Positions 1-7,398 of a stretch of 43,714 nt of DNA are shown here, one piece after another; position 1 is the first letter of the stretch, and every line of letters begins with the position of its first letter. The position numbers and the translations under genes are program-made. Source of the DNA: Bacteroidales bacterium (GTDB lineage: Bacteria; Bacteroidota; Bacteroidia; Bacteroidales; F082); contig JAGBVS010000146.1 of NCBI GenBank assembly GCA_017630195.1, positions 1 through 43,714 on the forward strand. Reading direction: 5' to 3'. A model generated the notes under the pieces. The model ran no database searches. It had not been told where the DNA came from and saw only the letters and a program-made list of their open reading frames with translations.

Positions 1-112
1 AAAAGAGTTGTTTGAAAGCATGATAAATATAGTGTAATAAAACAGTTTGCAATTTCTTATCCGTTGCCCATTATTATACAAGTTATTCTCAATAATTTGA
101 TGTTCAAATAAT
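1..112. other. Left flank of the CRISPR array, no gene seen
   Basis: This AT-rich stretch contains no reading frame I can support. I looked on both strands for an anti-repeat that would mark a tracrRNA next to the array and found none. If the array is transcribed leftwards, as its internal promoter boxes suggest, this is its downstream side and cas genes or a tracrRNA could lie beyond the window edge. Confidence 0.5.
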
Positions 113-465
113 TTAGCTTGGACTACCTCAAAGATACATAATTTAAAGCAATTCACAACCAAGAAACAATTCGATAACGAACAACTTAAGTTGTATTCAA
201 TCTTTCAAAGATACATAATTTAAAGCAATTCACAACACACATCGCCCACATTATCACATCTTGTTTGTTGTATTCAATCTTTCAAAGATACATAATTTAA
301 AGCAATTCACAACATTATTACCGCAGTTTTGCGCAAGCACTGGTTGTATTCAATCTTTCAAAGATACATAATTTAAAGCAATTCACAACTCTGTTTAATT
401 GGTCATTTCCCAAAGTCGAGTTGTATTCAATCTTTCAAAGATACATAATTTAATACTATTACAAC
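113..465 (-). CRISPR. Five-repeat CRISPR array, type II-C-like 47-nt repeats
   Basis: Repeats lie at 113-159, 190-236, 267-313, 343-389 and 420-465, separated by four unrelated spacers of 30, 30, 29 and 30 nt. The three central repeats are identical 47-mers that begin GTTGTATTCAATC and end AATTCACAAC on the plus strand. Repeat 1 is diverged over its first 16 nt and repeat 5 over its last 15 nt (46 nt long), as expected for terminal copies. Repeats of 46-48 nt with a GTTGT...ACAAC frame and 30-nt spacers are typical of Cas9 type II-C loci in Bacteroidota. No cas1, cas2 or cas9 is present in the window, so they are beyond the left edge or absent. The minus-strand orientation is inferred from a TATCTTTG promoter box kept in all five repeats. 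The repeat centre holds a 13-nt palindrome, ATCTTTCAAAGAT. Confidence 0.95.
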
Positions 466-499
466 TATAGAAAAAATCTCTCTACAATCTTAATCATCT

Positions 500-988
500 T
501 TAACACCAGGCATCGTATCTGCCGTCTTCCTGTCCCAAATCTCGTATCAAAGGACCTCCGGTAATGTCGAATATCGCCTCAAAGACGTTCTCAATGTCTT
601 CGTCTGTGTCAAATGAATATCTATCGTTATCATCGCCTTCCATGCATATAATTACAGCTCCTCTTATTTCTTGTTCTTCATCGAAAAGCATTGTTGCAAC
701 TGGATTGTATTTAAGTCTTTTCTTATCAGCTTCGCTGTCAATATACATGGTCAATGGTCTTTGCAATCCACATTCTTCTGTAATCTCATTCAATGTATTG
801 GAATAGCCTATCGAGGTAAGTCTATCTGCACCAATAAGTTCAGCTATCTCATCGAATGACATTTTATTAATATTCTCTTCAACAAAATCTGTGAATCCTG
901 AAGGGTGTATAATAAGCACCGCTGGCTCTATTTCTGTCTTTTCTTCAATAATTCTTTTTTCTGATTCTTTGTTGAGAGTATGTTTCAT
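500..988 (-). CDS. DUF3846-like protein of unknown function
   Basis: The gene encodes 162 acidic residues with no signal peptide or membrane segment. The middle contains a segment reading MSFDEIAELIGADRL, then MYIDSEADKKRLKYNPVAT and an EIRGAVIIC strand. This order (helix, cysteine-containing strand, polar loop, N-P-x-A-T motif, hydrophobic strand) resembles DUF3846, a small uncharacterised domain often found in mobile or phage-related DNA. That match is made by eye and is tentative. It lies 11 bp after the outer-membrane barrel gene on the same strand, so it is probably the last gene of the tex transcript. Its stop codon is 34 bp from the last CRISPR repeat. No catalytic motif is visible. 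Confidence 0.75.
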   Translation of the reverse strand: MKHTLNKESEKRIIEEKTEIEPAVLIIHPSGFTDFVEENINKMSFDEIAELIGADRLTSIGYSNTLNEITEECGLQRPLTMYIDSEADKKRLKYNPVATMLFDEEQEIRGAVIICMEGDDNDRYSFDTDEDIENVFEAIFDITGGPLIRDLGQEDGRYDAWC

Positions 989-999
989 GTTTTAATTTT

Positions 1000-1887
1000 T
1001 TAATCGTTTAGTGATTTTTCAGCTTTCTTCTCGGCTTTTTCTCTTTGCTTTCTTAACTTATTGAGTTTCTTGTCAATAGTCTTTTGCCTTATCTTTGGAT
1101 TATCGCCTGTAAATTCGTATTCGTCGTATAAATAATTGCCTCTTTCTTCATTAATGACATATATCAATCTTACAGAGATGCTGTTGTTCTTTTGATACGG
1201 TCTCATACTTGGACTAAGCTCTTCTACCTCTTCTGGGGTTATATTATAGTCAAGTTTCAAATTGTCCATCACATCTTTTAAGTCGTATCGTTTTCTGATG
1301 CTGAACATGGAAAGCTGCATGCGAACTCCCAACTTCCATCTCTCGTGCAATCTGACTTTACCTTCTGCCAGAAAACACCAGTCATCTAATTTATATCCGC
1401 CATTTTCATAACCAGTGTTCATTGTTATGTCGGTTTTTTCACCGCTTTCATATTCTCTTAATCCAATCATTCTGCCGTACGAAGCGCCTAAACCTAAGGA
1501 ATATATCTGTCTGTCTGAGAAATAGAAAAGGCAAGGCACCTCTAAATAATTCATGTATAAGTCGTATGAACCGTAACGATAGTTATCGAGTGTTCCGTCA
1601 CCGCTTGAGTCATAAAGATAACATACTTCTCTATCGTGCGAACCTCTTTGGTTGAATGCCACTTCCATTGAAAACTCAATATCGAAAGTTCCCTGACTAT
1701 ATACAGGAACAATTGCTCCTAATCCGCCATGAAGTCCATATCGTTTGTAGCCTGTTGTTCCGTCGGCGTCAACTTGAGAGAGGTTAATGCCGAAAAATGC
1801 TTCGCTCTTAACTATTTGCGCTTTCATATCTTTATTGAAAGATAAGATTAAAGCACACATTACAAGTATTATATAAACTTTTTTCAT
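1000..1887 (-). CDS. Outer-membrane beta-barrel protein (PorT/OMP_b-brl family)
   Basis: The 295-residue product starts with a signal peptide (MKKVYIILVMCALILSFNKDMKA) followed by alternating strands such as EAFFGINLSQVDADG, GLHGGLGAIVPVY and IYSLGLGASYGRMIGL, which are typical of the small outer-membrane barrels common in Bacteroidota. The last 50 residues are very rich in Lys and Glu and look like a charged tail outside the barrel. No specific substrate can be assigned. It follows tex by 19 bp, so the two are probably cotranscribed although their functions look unrelated. Confidence 0.8.
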   Translation of the reverse strand: MKKVYIILVMCALILSFNKDMKAQIVKSEAFFGINLSQVDADGTTGYKRYGLHGGLGAIVPVYSQGTFDIEFSMEVAFNQRGSHDREVCYLYDSSGDGTLDNYRYGSYDLYMNYLEVPCLFYFSDRQIYSLGLGASYGRMIGLREYESGEKTDITMNTGYENGGYKLDDWCFLAEGKVRLHERWKLGVRMQLSMFSIRKRYDLKDVMDNLKLDYNITPEEVEELSPSMRPYQKNNSISVRLIYVINEERGNYLYDEYEFTGDNPKIRQKTIDKKLNKLRKQREKAEKKAEKSLND

Positions 1888-1906
1888 GCTTTTATAACGA
1901 CATTAT

Positions 1907-4036
1907 TTACTTAATATTTTTCATGCTCAAACTTATTCTCTTTCTTTCTACATCAACTTCAGTTACAACGACTTTCACTTTCTGATTGAGTTTCACAATC
2001 TCGTTAGGGTCTTTTATGAACTGATTCGACATCTGACTGATGTGAACGAGGCCGTCTTGATGGACTCCGACATCAACGAAACAGCCGAAAGCTGTGATAT
2101 TTGTCACGATACCAACAAGTTGCATTCCGACTTTAAGGTCATTCATCGAGCGAATGTCTTTGTTGAACTCAAAAAATTCAAAAGTCTTGCGTGGGTCACG
2201 TCCAGGTTTCTCCAATTCACTGATAATGTCGTTTATAGTCTCGATGCCGAAGTCATTTTCGATGAAATCTTTAGGATTTATCTTTGATATAAGCTCTTTA
2301 TTTCCAATTAAATCTCTTACTTCAACATTGAGTTTCTTCGCCATTTTCTCAACGATATGATAACTTTCCGGGTGTACTGCACTTGCGTCTAATGGCTGTG
2401 CAGCATCGTGTATTCTCAAGAATCCTGCACATTGTTCGTAGGCTTTCTCGCCGAGACGAGGCACTTTTAACAACTGCTTACGACTCTTGAAGCCGCCGTT
2501 TTCGTTACGGTATTTTACGATGTTGCTCGCAATCTGAGGGCCTACGCCACTGACGTATGACAATAATTGCTCGCTTGCGGAATTCAACTCTACGCCGACA
2601 GCATTGACGCAGCTCTCTACTACATGACCGAGTTCTTCATTTAAAAGCTTTTGATTTACATCATGTTGATATTGACCTACGCCGATTGATTTAGGGTCAA
2701 TCTTGACTAATTCGGCAAGTGGGTCCATGAGGCGACGGCCAATGCTTACCGCACCTCTAACGGTAATGTCGTATTCAGGAAATTCGTCGCGTGCCACTTT
2801 GGATGCAGAATATACCGAAGCGCCGCTCTCGTTAACCATCACAGCGACTATGTCACGATCGAATTTAATTCCTCTTATGAAGTCTTCTGTCTCACGTCCT
2901 GCAGTGCCGTTGCCTATGGCAATGACTTCAATTTTATATGCATTTACGAGAGAACGTATCTTGTTAGTCGCTTGTCTTGTTTCGTTTTGCGGTGGGTGAG
3001 GGTAGATGGTCTCATTATGCAGTAATGCACCATATTCATTAAGGATAACGACTTTACATCCTGTTCTGAAACCTGGGTCTAAAGCAAGCACGCGTTTTTG
3101 TCCGATAGGTGCTGCCAAGAGCAGCTGACGAAGGTTTTCTGCAAAGACTTTTATAGCTATTTCGTCGGCTTTCTCTTTGTATAAAGCCCGAATCTCGGTT
3201 TCTAAAGATGGTTCCAACAGACGTTTCCATGCGTCGTCGATGGCATCCTGTACCAAGTCGGTAGAGGAGTTGTCGGCTTTGATGAAGATATTGTCTAAAG
3301 TTTTAAGAGCTTCTTCGTCGTTTATTTTCAGTTTCACTTTCAGCATGCCTTCAGCCTCGGCACGAAACATCGCCAACAATCGGTGCGACGGTGCCTCGGC
3401 AATAGATTCTTTCCAATCAAAATATTGCTGATATGTTTTGCCTTCTTCCTCTTTGCCTTTGACAATTGTCGATGAGATAACTCCTTCTTTATGGTATATT
3501 TTGCGGATGTTGTTACGGCCTTTGATGTTTTCGGAAATCCATTCCGCCATGATGTCGCAAGCTCCTTTGAGAGCGTCTTTTGTGTTTTCCACTCCTTTTT
3601 CCTTATCGATATATTTCTCGGCAAGACCTTCAACGTCGTCGCTGTTTTGCGACATTATGATTTTAGCTAATGGTTCCAAACCTTTCTGACGTGCTATCTC
3701 GGCTCTCGTCTTACGTTTCGGTTTATAAGGAAGATAAAGATCTTCAACATCTTGCATTGTCTTGGCATTTCTAATGCTGCTTTCAAGTTCCGGAGTGAGT
3801 TTCTCTTGTTCTGCTATGGATTTTAAAACAGCCTCTTTTCTCTTTTCGAGCTCCTCTAATTGTTCGAGGCGCTTCTGTATGGCAGCAACGACTTCTTCAT
3901 TCATCGTATTGGTCATCTCCTTACGATAACGTGCGATGAAAGGAACGGTACAACCTTCACCCAATAGTTTTATAACATTACCCGCTACTGTCAGCGATAC
4001 TGAAAATTCTGTTGATATCTGCTTGATGAAATCCAT
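1907..4036 (-). CDS. tex: Tex-family RNA-binding transcription accessory protein
   Basis: At 709 residues it is a full-length Tex protein, a cytoplasmic nucleic-acid-binding factor. The N-terminal helical region contains VPFIARYRKEMTNTMNEE, a Tex signature. The middle has the YqgF/RNase H-like domain (VLALDPGFRTGCKV). A helix-hairpin-helix pair follows (LLSYVSGVGPQIASNIVKY and LLKVPRLGEKAYEQCAGF). The C-terminal 75 residues are an S1 domain (VGIVTNITAFGCFVDVGVHQ). No Bacteroidota -7 box was found directly upstream, and the gene lies in line with aroE and the TPR gene, so it may be read from an upstream promoter. The 133 bp before its start hold a heptad array and a palindrome. Confidence 0.97.
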   Translation of the reverse strand: MDFIKQISTEFSVSLTVAGNVIKLLGEGCTVPFIARYRKEMTNTMNEEVVAAIQKRLEQLEELEKRKEAVLKSIAEQEKLTPELESSIRNAKTMQDVEDLYLPYKPKRKTRAEIARQKGLEPLAKIIMSQNSDDVEGLAEKYIDKEKGVENTKDALKGACDIMAEWISENIKGRNNIRKIYHKEGVISSTIVKGKEEEGKTYQQYFDWKESIAEAPSHRLLAMFRAEAEGMLKVKLKINDEEALKTLDNIFIKADNSSTDLVQDAIDDAWKRLLEPSLETEIRALYKEKADEIAIKVFAENLRQLLLAAPIGQKRVLALDPGFRTGCKVVILNEYGALLHNETIYPHPPQNETRQATNKIRSLVNAYKIEVIAIGNGTAGRETEDFIRGIKFDRDIVAVMVNESGASVYSASKVARDEFPEYDITVRGAVSIGRRLMDPLAELVKIDPKSIGVGQYQHDVNQKLLNEELGHVVESCVNAVGVELNSASEQLLSYVSGVGPQIASNIVKYRNENGGFKSRKQLLKVPRLGEKAYEQCAGFLRIHDAAQPLDASAVHPESYHIVEKMAKKLNVEVRDLIGNKELISKINPKDFIENDFGIETINDIISELEKPGRDPRKTFEFFEFNKDIRSMNDLKVGMQLVGIVTNITAFGCFVDVGVHQDGLVHISQMSNQFIKDPNEIVKLNQKVKVVVTEVDVERKRISLSMKNIK

Positions 4037-4050
4037 GTTTTATATTTTAA

Positions 4051-4080
4051 GTCAACGGACAACAGACAACGGTCAACTGT
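4051..4080. repeat. Heptad array, unit GTCAACG
   Basis: Four consecutive 7-bp units read GTCAACG, GACAACA, GACAACG and GTCAACT. The array lies between tex and aroE. A related unit recurs at 40786-40820 in inverted sense (GTCTGTT, GACTGTT, GTCCGTT). Confidence 0.85.
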
Positions 4081-4114
4081 CTTTGTCCAAATTATAATTG
4101 AAATCTATTTTAAT

Positions 4115-4160
4115 AGACGCTTCAATGTGTGTTTATATTTTAGAAAACATTGAAGCGTCT
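4115..4160. repeat. Palindrome of the AGACGC...GCGTCT family
   Basis: Two perfectly complementary 14-nt arms, AGACGCTTCAATGT at 4115-4128 and ACATTGAAGCGTCT at 4147-4160, enclose an 18-nt loop. The element ends in GCGTCTCTACAATT, which is shared with the palindromes at 28612-28670 and 30221-30272. It lies in the short gap between aroE and tex. It is not followed by a T-run in either direction, so a simple terminator role is not supported. Confidence 0.85.
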
Positions 4161-4169
4161 CTACAATTC

Positions 4170-4949
4170 CTAACTCCTCCAAATCTCCCACGCCGCTTCG
4201 GCTTGTTTATGTAACATCGTCATTCCGTTGAAAGTAGAAGCTCCTTTTAAACGTGCTTTATTCAAAAATAGCGTCTCCTCCGGATTGTAAATCAAATCTA
4301 TGAAGACATGTTGCGCCTCAATGGTAGAGTAGGGAAGTTCTAAACATTCGTTAACATTTGGAAACATTCCCACCGGCGTCGTGTTTATTATAATGGAATA
4401 AGGTGAAAAACCCGTACGATTAATCTCCCCATAACTCACACCTAACTCCACACTCCTAACTCCTAACTTAAAAGCCCGACTCGCTATTAGAAACGGAATA
4501 TTCTTTTTATTTAATACATATTGAACCGCCTTCGACGCTCCGCCACTACCTAAAATCAAAGCTTCTTTATCACATGTGGTCTTGTAGTCTTGTAGTCTTG
4601 TGGTCTTATCTAAAAGATTCTCAAAACCAACCACATCAGTATTAAATCCTTTCAATCTTCCGTCTTCATAAATCTTCACTGTGTTAACGGCGCCGACTTC
4701 TTTTGCAGTCATGTCAATCTCGTCAAGAAATGGAATGATTTTTTCTTTATAAGGAACAGTGACGTTAAAACCTTTTAAGTTTTTATGTTCTTTGATATAT
4801 GGAATTATGTCACTTACATTATCAATTTCAATGTTTTGATAAGAATAATTAAGGTTTAGGTCGGAAAATTTCTTTGTGAAATAATCTTTTGAAAAAGAAT
4901 GTCCAAGCTTCTTTCCAACCAAACCATATACCTTATCAAAACTTTTCAT
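4170..4949 (-). CDS. aroE: Shikimate dehydrogenase with two repeat-derived insertions
   Basis: The 259-residue cytoplasmic enzyme reduces 3-dehydroshikimate to shikimate with NADPH in aromatic amino acid synthesis. It has the substrate-binding GHSFS motif, the catalytic lysine in NVTVPYKE (K68), the paired aspartate in GFNTD (D105), the nucleotide-binding GSGGAS loop (134-139) and NTTPVGM. It appears roughly ten residues longer than Bacteroides homologues as I recall them. The extra residues fall at 115-125 (KTTRLQDYKTT), encoded by four octads at 4575-4606, and at 161-173 (KLGVRSVELGVSY), encoded by heptads at 4432-4466. Both flank the Rossmann-fold core, where loops are expected. All key residues are intact, so it is probably active. 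It lies in a minus-strand series with the DUF368 gene upstream and tex downstream. Confidence 0.96.
   Translation of the reverse strand: MKSFDKVYGLVGKKLGHSFSKDYFTKKFSDLNLNYSYQNIEIDNVSDIIPYIKEHKNLKGFNVTVPYKEKIIPFLDEIDMTAKEVGAVNTVKIYEDGRLKGFNTDVVGFENLLDKTTRLQDYKTTCDKEALILGSGGASKAVQYVLNKKNIPFLIASRAFKLGVRSVELGVSYGEINRTGFSPYSIIINTTPVGMFPNVNECLELPYSTIEAQHVFIDLIYNPEETLFLNKARLKGASTFNGMTMLHKQAEAAWEIWRS
4432..4466 (-). repeat. Heptad array inside aroE, unit TTAGGAG
   Basis: Read on the coding strand, the units are TTAGGAG, TTAGGAG, TGTGGAG, TTAGGTG and TGAGTTA. Related units follow stop codons at 35329-35359 and at the end of aroE itself (GGAGTTAGGAATTG around 4164-4177). The third unit is the only one whose TAG would be in the aroE frame, and it reads TGTG there. 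Confidence 0.85.
4575..4606 (-). repeat. Octad array inside aroE, unit TGTAGTCT
   Basis: Four consecutive 8-bp units on the plus strand read TGTGGTCT, TGTAGTCT, TGTAGTCT and TGTGGTCT. The same unit forms intergenic arrays at 27427-27458, 28571-28610 (inverted) and 40677-40708. In the coding direction (AAGACTAC...) the unit has no stop trinucleotide in any frame, which explains why it can be translated. Confidence 0.9.
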
Positions 4950-4964
4950 ATCACTACATATCCT

Positions 4965-4999
4965 TTAGACATTAGACTTTAGCCTTTAGTCATTACTCA
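4965..4999. repeat. Heptad array abutting the DUF368 stop codon, unit TTAGACT
   Basis: Five heptads read TTAGACA, TTAGACT, TTAGCCT, TTAGTCA and TTACTCA. The last one contains the complement of the TGA stop of the DUF368 gene (4997-4999). Similar units recur at 40485-40512 and, inverted, at 11624-11644 and 21573-21600. Confidence 0.85.
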
Positions 5000-5893
5000 T
5001 TCGCTTTTCTTCGCCATCTTTTCTGTCAAGACAATCAAGGCTGCGCCTATGAGCATGATTACAAATGCTATAGCGAAGTCAGTGTTTAATTCTGGCAAAT
5101 AATATTCATAACCTGTCACCTTAGCTTCACTGCCGAAATAAGTGATGACATCGTTTTTCCAAGGCCAGATGATAGGCATGCTGCCTAAGATGAAGCCAGT
5201 TAATACAGCAATTGTTATGTCTCTGTAATTCTTGAAAATCCATGATAAAAGATGTGAAAATGCGAGCAGACCGACAACACCGCCAACTGCTACTGGAAGT
5301 AATATATTAAGATTCAAGTCGTTGACAGCGTCAATCATGATAAGTTGATAATTGCCCATCAATACTAAAACGAAAGATCCTGACAAACCAGGAAGTATCA
5401 TGCTGCATGTTGCAACAGCGCCGCAGATTAGCAAATAAACAAAATTGCTGTTTTCTTTAGCTGGTGTTCCGAATGCAATGAATAATGCAAATGCTGTTCC
5501 TATTATGAATGATAAAATAACTTTCCAATTGAATCTTTCAATGGTTATTCCTACATAATATATTGATACTAAAATCATTCCGAAGAAGAACGACCATAAA
5601 TAAATTGGATATTCAGCGAATAAGAATTCAAATAATCTTGCAATTGAAAGAATAGCGACAAGTACACCGCTACCTACTGATATTAAAAACCATAAATCTA
5701 TGTGTTTGGCAAATTCTTTAAATTTCCCCGTGAAAAATAATTTAATAGCAGTCAGGTTACACGATTTCAACGCATTAATCAAACGCTCGAAGATTCCTGT
5801 TATAAGTGCGATTGTTCCTCCTGAAACTCCTGGAATAACATTGGCAGAACCAACGCCAAGTCCTTTGAAAAAATTAGCAATGTACTGATTCAT
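4997..5893 (-). CDS. DUF368 membrane protein, probable undecaprenyl-phosphate translocase
   Basis: The 298-residue protein is almost entirely hydrophobic with about eight membrane segments. It opens with the DUF368 signature FFKGLGVGSANVIPGVSGGT, and a second, similar motif occurs at ATCSMILPGLSGSFVLVLMG, so the protein seems to be an inverted or tandem repeat of two halves. DUF368 proteins (PopT) have been identified as recyclers of undecaprenyl phosphate across the cytoplasmic membrane, alongside DedA proteins; the assignment here is by family. It starts 15 bp after the TPR gene and probably shares its promoter. Its stop codon lies inside the last unit of a heptad array. Confidence 0.9.
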   Translation of the reverse strand: MNQYIANFFKGLGVGSANVIPGVSGGTIALITGIFERLINALKSCNLTAIKLFFTGKFKEFAKHIDLWFLISVGSGVLVAILSIARLFEFLFAEYPIYLWSFFFGMILVSIYYVGITIERFNWKVILSFIIGTAFALFIAFGTPAKENSNFVYLLICGAVATCSMILPGLSGSFVLVLMGNYQLIMIDAVNDLNLNILLPVAVGGVVGLLAFSHLLSWIFKNYRDITIAVLTGFILGSMPIIWPWKNDVITYFGSEAKVTGYEYYLPELNTDFAIAFVIMLIGAALIVLTEKMAKKSE

Positions 5894-5908
5894 ATTGATT
5901 TAGTTGTT

Positions 5909-7339
5909 TTAATTGTTTGATTTTTTGTTTTTATATTCATTGATTAGATTTACAATATTGTCGTTATTCAAAATATATACCGGGTCGAAATCGATAAATT
6001 CTTGGAGTCCATCAGTGTCAAGTTCCAATGCTTCTTCAAGATTCATCAGTCCTAACTGTTCTTCTTCATTTATAAAATTGATGAAAGCCAATCTGTACAA
6101 CAAAGATGCTTGTCGTCCAAGTCGTTCTAAACCTTTCTCTATGTATTTTACAGCTTTGTCAATGTCATCTTGTAAAATATAGACTTCCATAAAAGCGATG
6201 TAAAGATTCACGTCATATGGATAAAGTTCCTCTATTTCTTTAAGATATTTGACAGATGTCTTATATTTTCCTAATTTGTTGTTTTCCTCGACGAGAACAA
6301 AAAGGTAGTCGGTGTTGAAAGGTGCGAGCTCGTGGGCTTTTTTCAAAAACTTGACAGCTGATTTATGGTTTTCATCTTCGCAGAATATAAATCCTAAACC
6401 GGCATAAGCCTCAGCAATGTTTTCGTCAAGTTCCAAAGCTTTCTTGAAATTGTTTATGGCTTCCAATTTCATTCCTGTTTTTGCATGAGCTTCACCGTAA
6501 AGACAATACAGAATTGGCTTTTTAACATTATTTCTGAAAGCTTCCTCAACAATGTCTATAGTGTCTTGATATTTGTCTAACTCATTGTTGATGGTTGCAA
6601 TATTTATGTAAGCTTTTTCATAATGTTGGTCTATGGCGAGTGCGAATTCATACTGTTCGATGGCTTTTTCAAGAAGATGAAGTCTAAGATAGCAGTTGCC
6701 CAACGACATCCATGCATGGATGCTGTGTGGGTTTTTATCTATCTCGCCTTTCAGGAAATCGACGCTTTCAAAACCTCTGTCAAGATAAAAATAGCAGTTC
6801 ATAATCTGCATATACTGCTCGGAGTAATCAATGTTGTCGTTCAGACCTTTTTTGAGATAATAAAGAGCGTTTTCATAGTCTCTCAAAATCATGTATTCAG
6901 TTCCAATAGAGCCATATATGTCAACTACGCCTTCGTTATCTCCAAGAAGTTTGATTGCTTTTTTATACGCAGTTATTGATTCTTTGTGTCTGTCGAGCAA
7001 ACCGTAGCAATAGCCTAAATTAACGTGATAATCTGGATCTTCAGTGTTATTGTCTTCTTCTTTGAGATATTTCAGGGCATTGCGAGCATCTTGTACGGAG
7101 AGGTATTTCTTCGCCATGATGTTATATATTACAGGACTTTCGGAATGATATTTCATAGCCATGTCAGCGAGTATATTAATCTTTTCAATATCATCTTGCT
7201 GAATGTAATAATCAATCATTATGTTCAATTCATCTACGTCGAAATATGAAAGTCTATCGTTTTCAAGTTGATTTTCAAATCTTTCAATCAATTCCTGAAT
7301 TTCATAATCATCTAAAAAACTATCATCATCAAATCCCAT
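5909..7339 (-). CDS. Tetratricopeptide-repeat protein
   Basis: The product has 476 residues from the ATG at 7339 and consists of about a dozen TPR units, for example AWMSLGNCYLRLHLLEKAIE and AYAGLGFIFCEDENHKSAVK. It has no signal peptide, so it is cytoplasmic, and it is acidic, particularly near its start. TPR arrays bind other proteins; the partner is unknown. A TTG five codons upstream (7354) was rejected because it overlaps the -7 box. It heads the minus-strand series that continues with the DUF368 gene and aroE, and is divergent from glmM with promoters that overlap. Confidence 0.9.
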   Translation of the reverse strand: MGFDDDSFLDDYEIQELIERFENQLENDRLSYFDVDELNIMIDYYIQQDDIEKINILADMAMKYHSESPVIYNIMAKKYLSVQDARNALKYLKEEDNNTEDPDYHVNLGYCYGLLDRHKESITAYKKAIKLLGDNEGVVDIYGSIGTEYMILRDYENALYYLKKGLNDNIDYSEQYMQIMNCYFYLDRGFESVDFLKGEIDKNPHSIHAWMSLGNCYLRLHLLEKAIEQYEFALAIDQHYEKAYINIATINNELDKYQDTIDIVEEAFRNNVKKPILYCLYGEAHAKTGMKLEAINNFKKALELDENIAEAYAGLGFIFCEDENHKSAVKFLKKAHELAPFNTDYLFVLVEENNKLGKYKTSVKYLKEIEELYPYDVNLYIAFMEVYILQDDIDKAVKYIEKGLERLGRQASLLYRLAFINFINEEEQLGLMNLEEALELDTDGLQEFIDFDPVYILNNDNIVNLINEYKNKKSNN

Positions 7340-7347
7340 ATCTTTTT

Positions 7348-7384
7348 TTTGCAAATTTAAGAAAATCTGTGTTATATTTGCAAA
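7348..7384. promoter_or_regulatory. Interlocked divergent promoters of glmM and the TPR gene
   Basis: On the plus strand TTTG (7348-7351) and TATATTTG (7373-7380) are separated by 21 nt and point to glmM. On the minus strand TTTG (7384-7381) and TAAATTTG (7359-7352) are also separated by 21 nt and point to the TPR gene. The -33 box of each directly adjoins the -7 box of the other, giving TTTGCAAA at both ends of the region. The boxes match the Bacteroidota consensus; transcription itself is inferred. Confidence 0.75.
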
Positions 7385-7398
7385 AAAATAAAAACATT

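Noticed and set aside
1-112. tracrRNA next to the CRISPR array
   Set aside because: No segment on either strand is complementary to enough of the repeat to be an anti-repeat.
4141-4160. Palindrome 4115-4160 as a terminator of aroE
   Set aside because: No T-run follows the stem in either direction, and the element belongs to a dispersed family.
7246-7398. Longer N-terminal extension of glmM
   Set aside because: It would overlap the divergent TPR gene and the promoter; homologues start at MPLIKSISG, which is the ATG at 7399.
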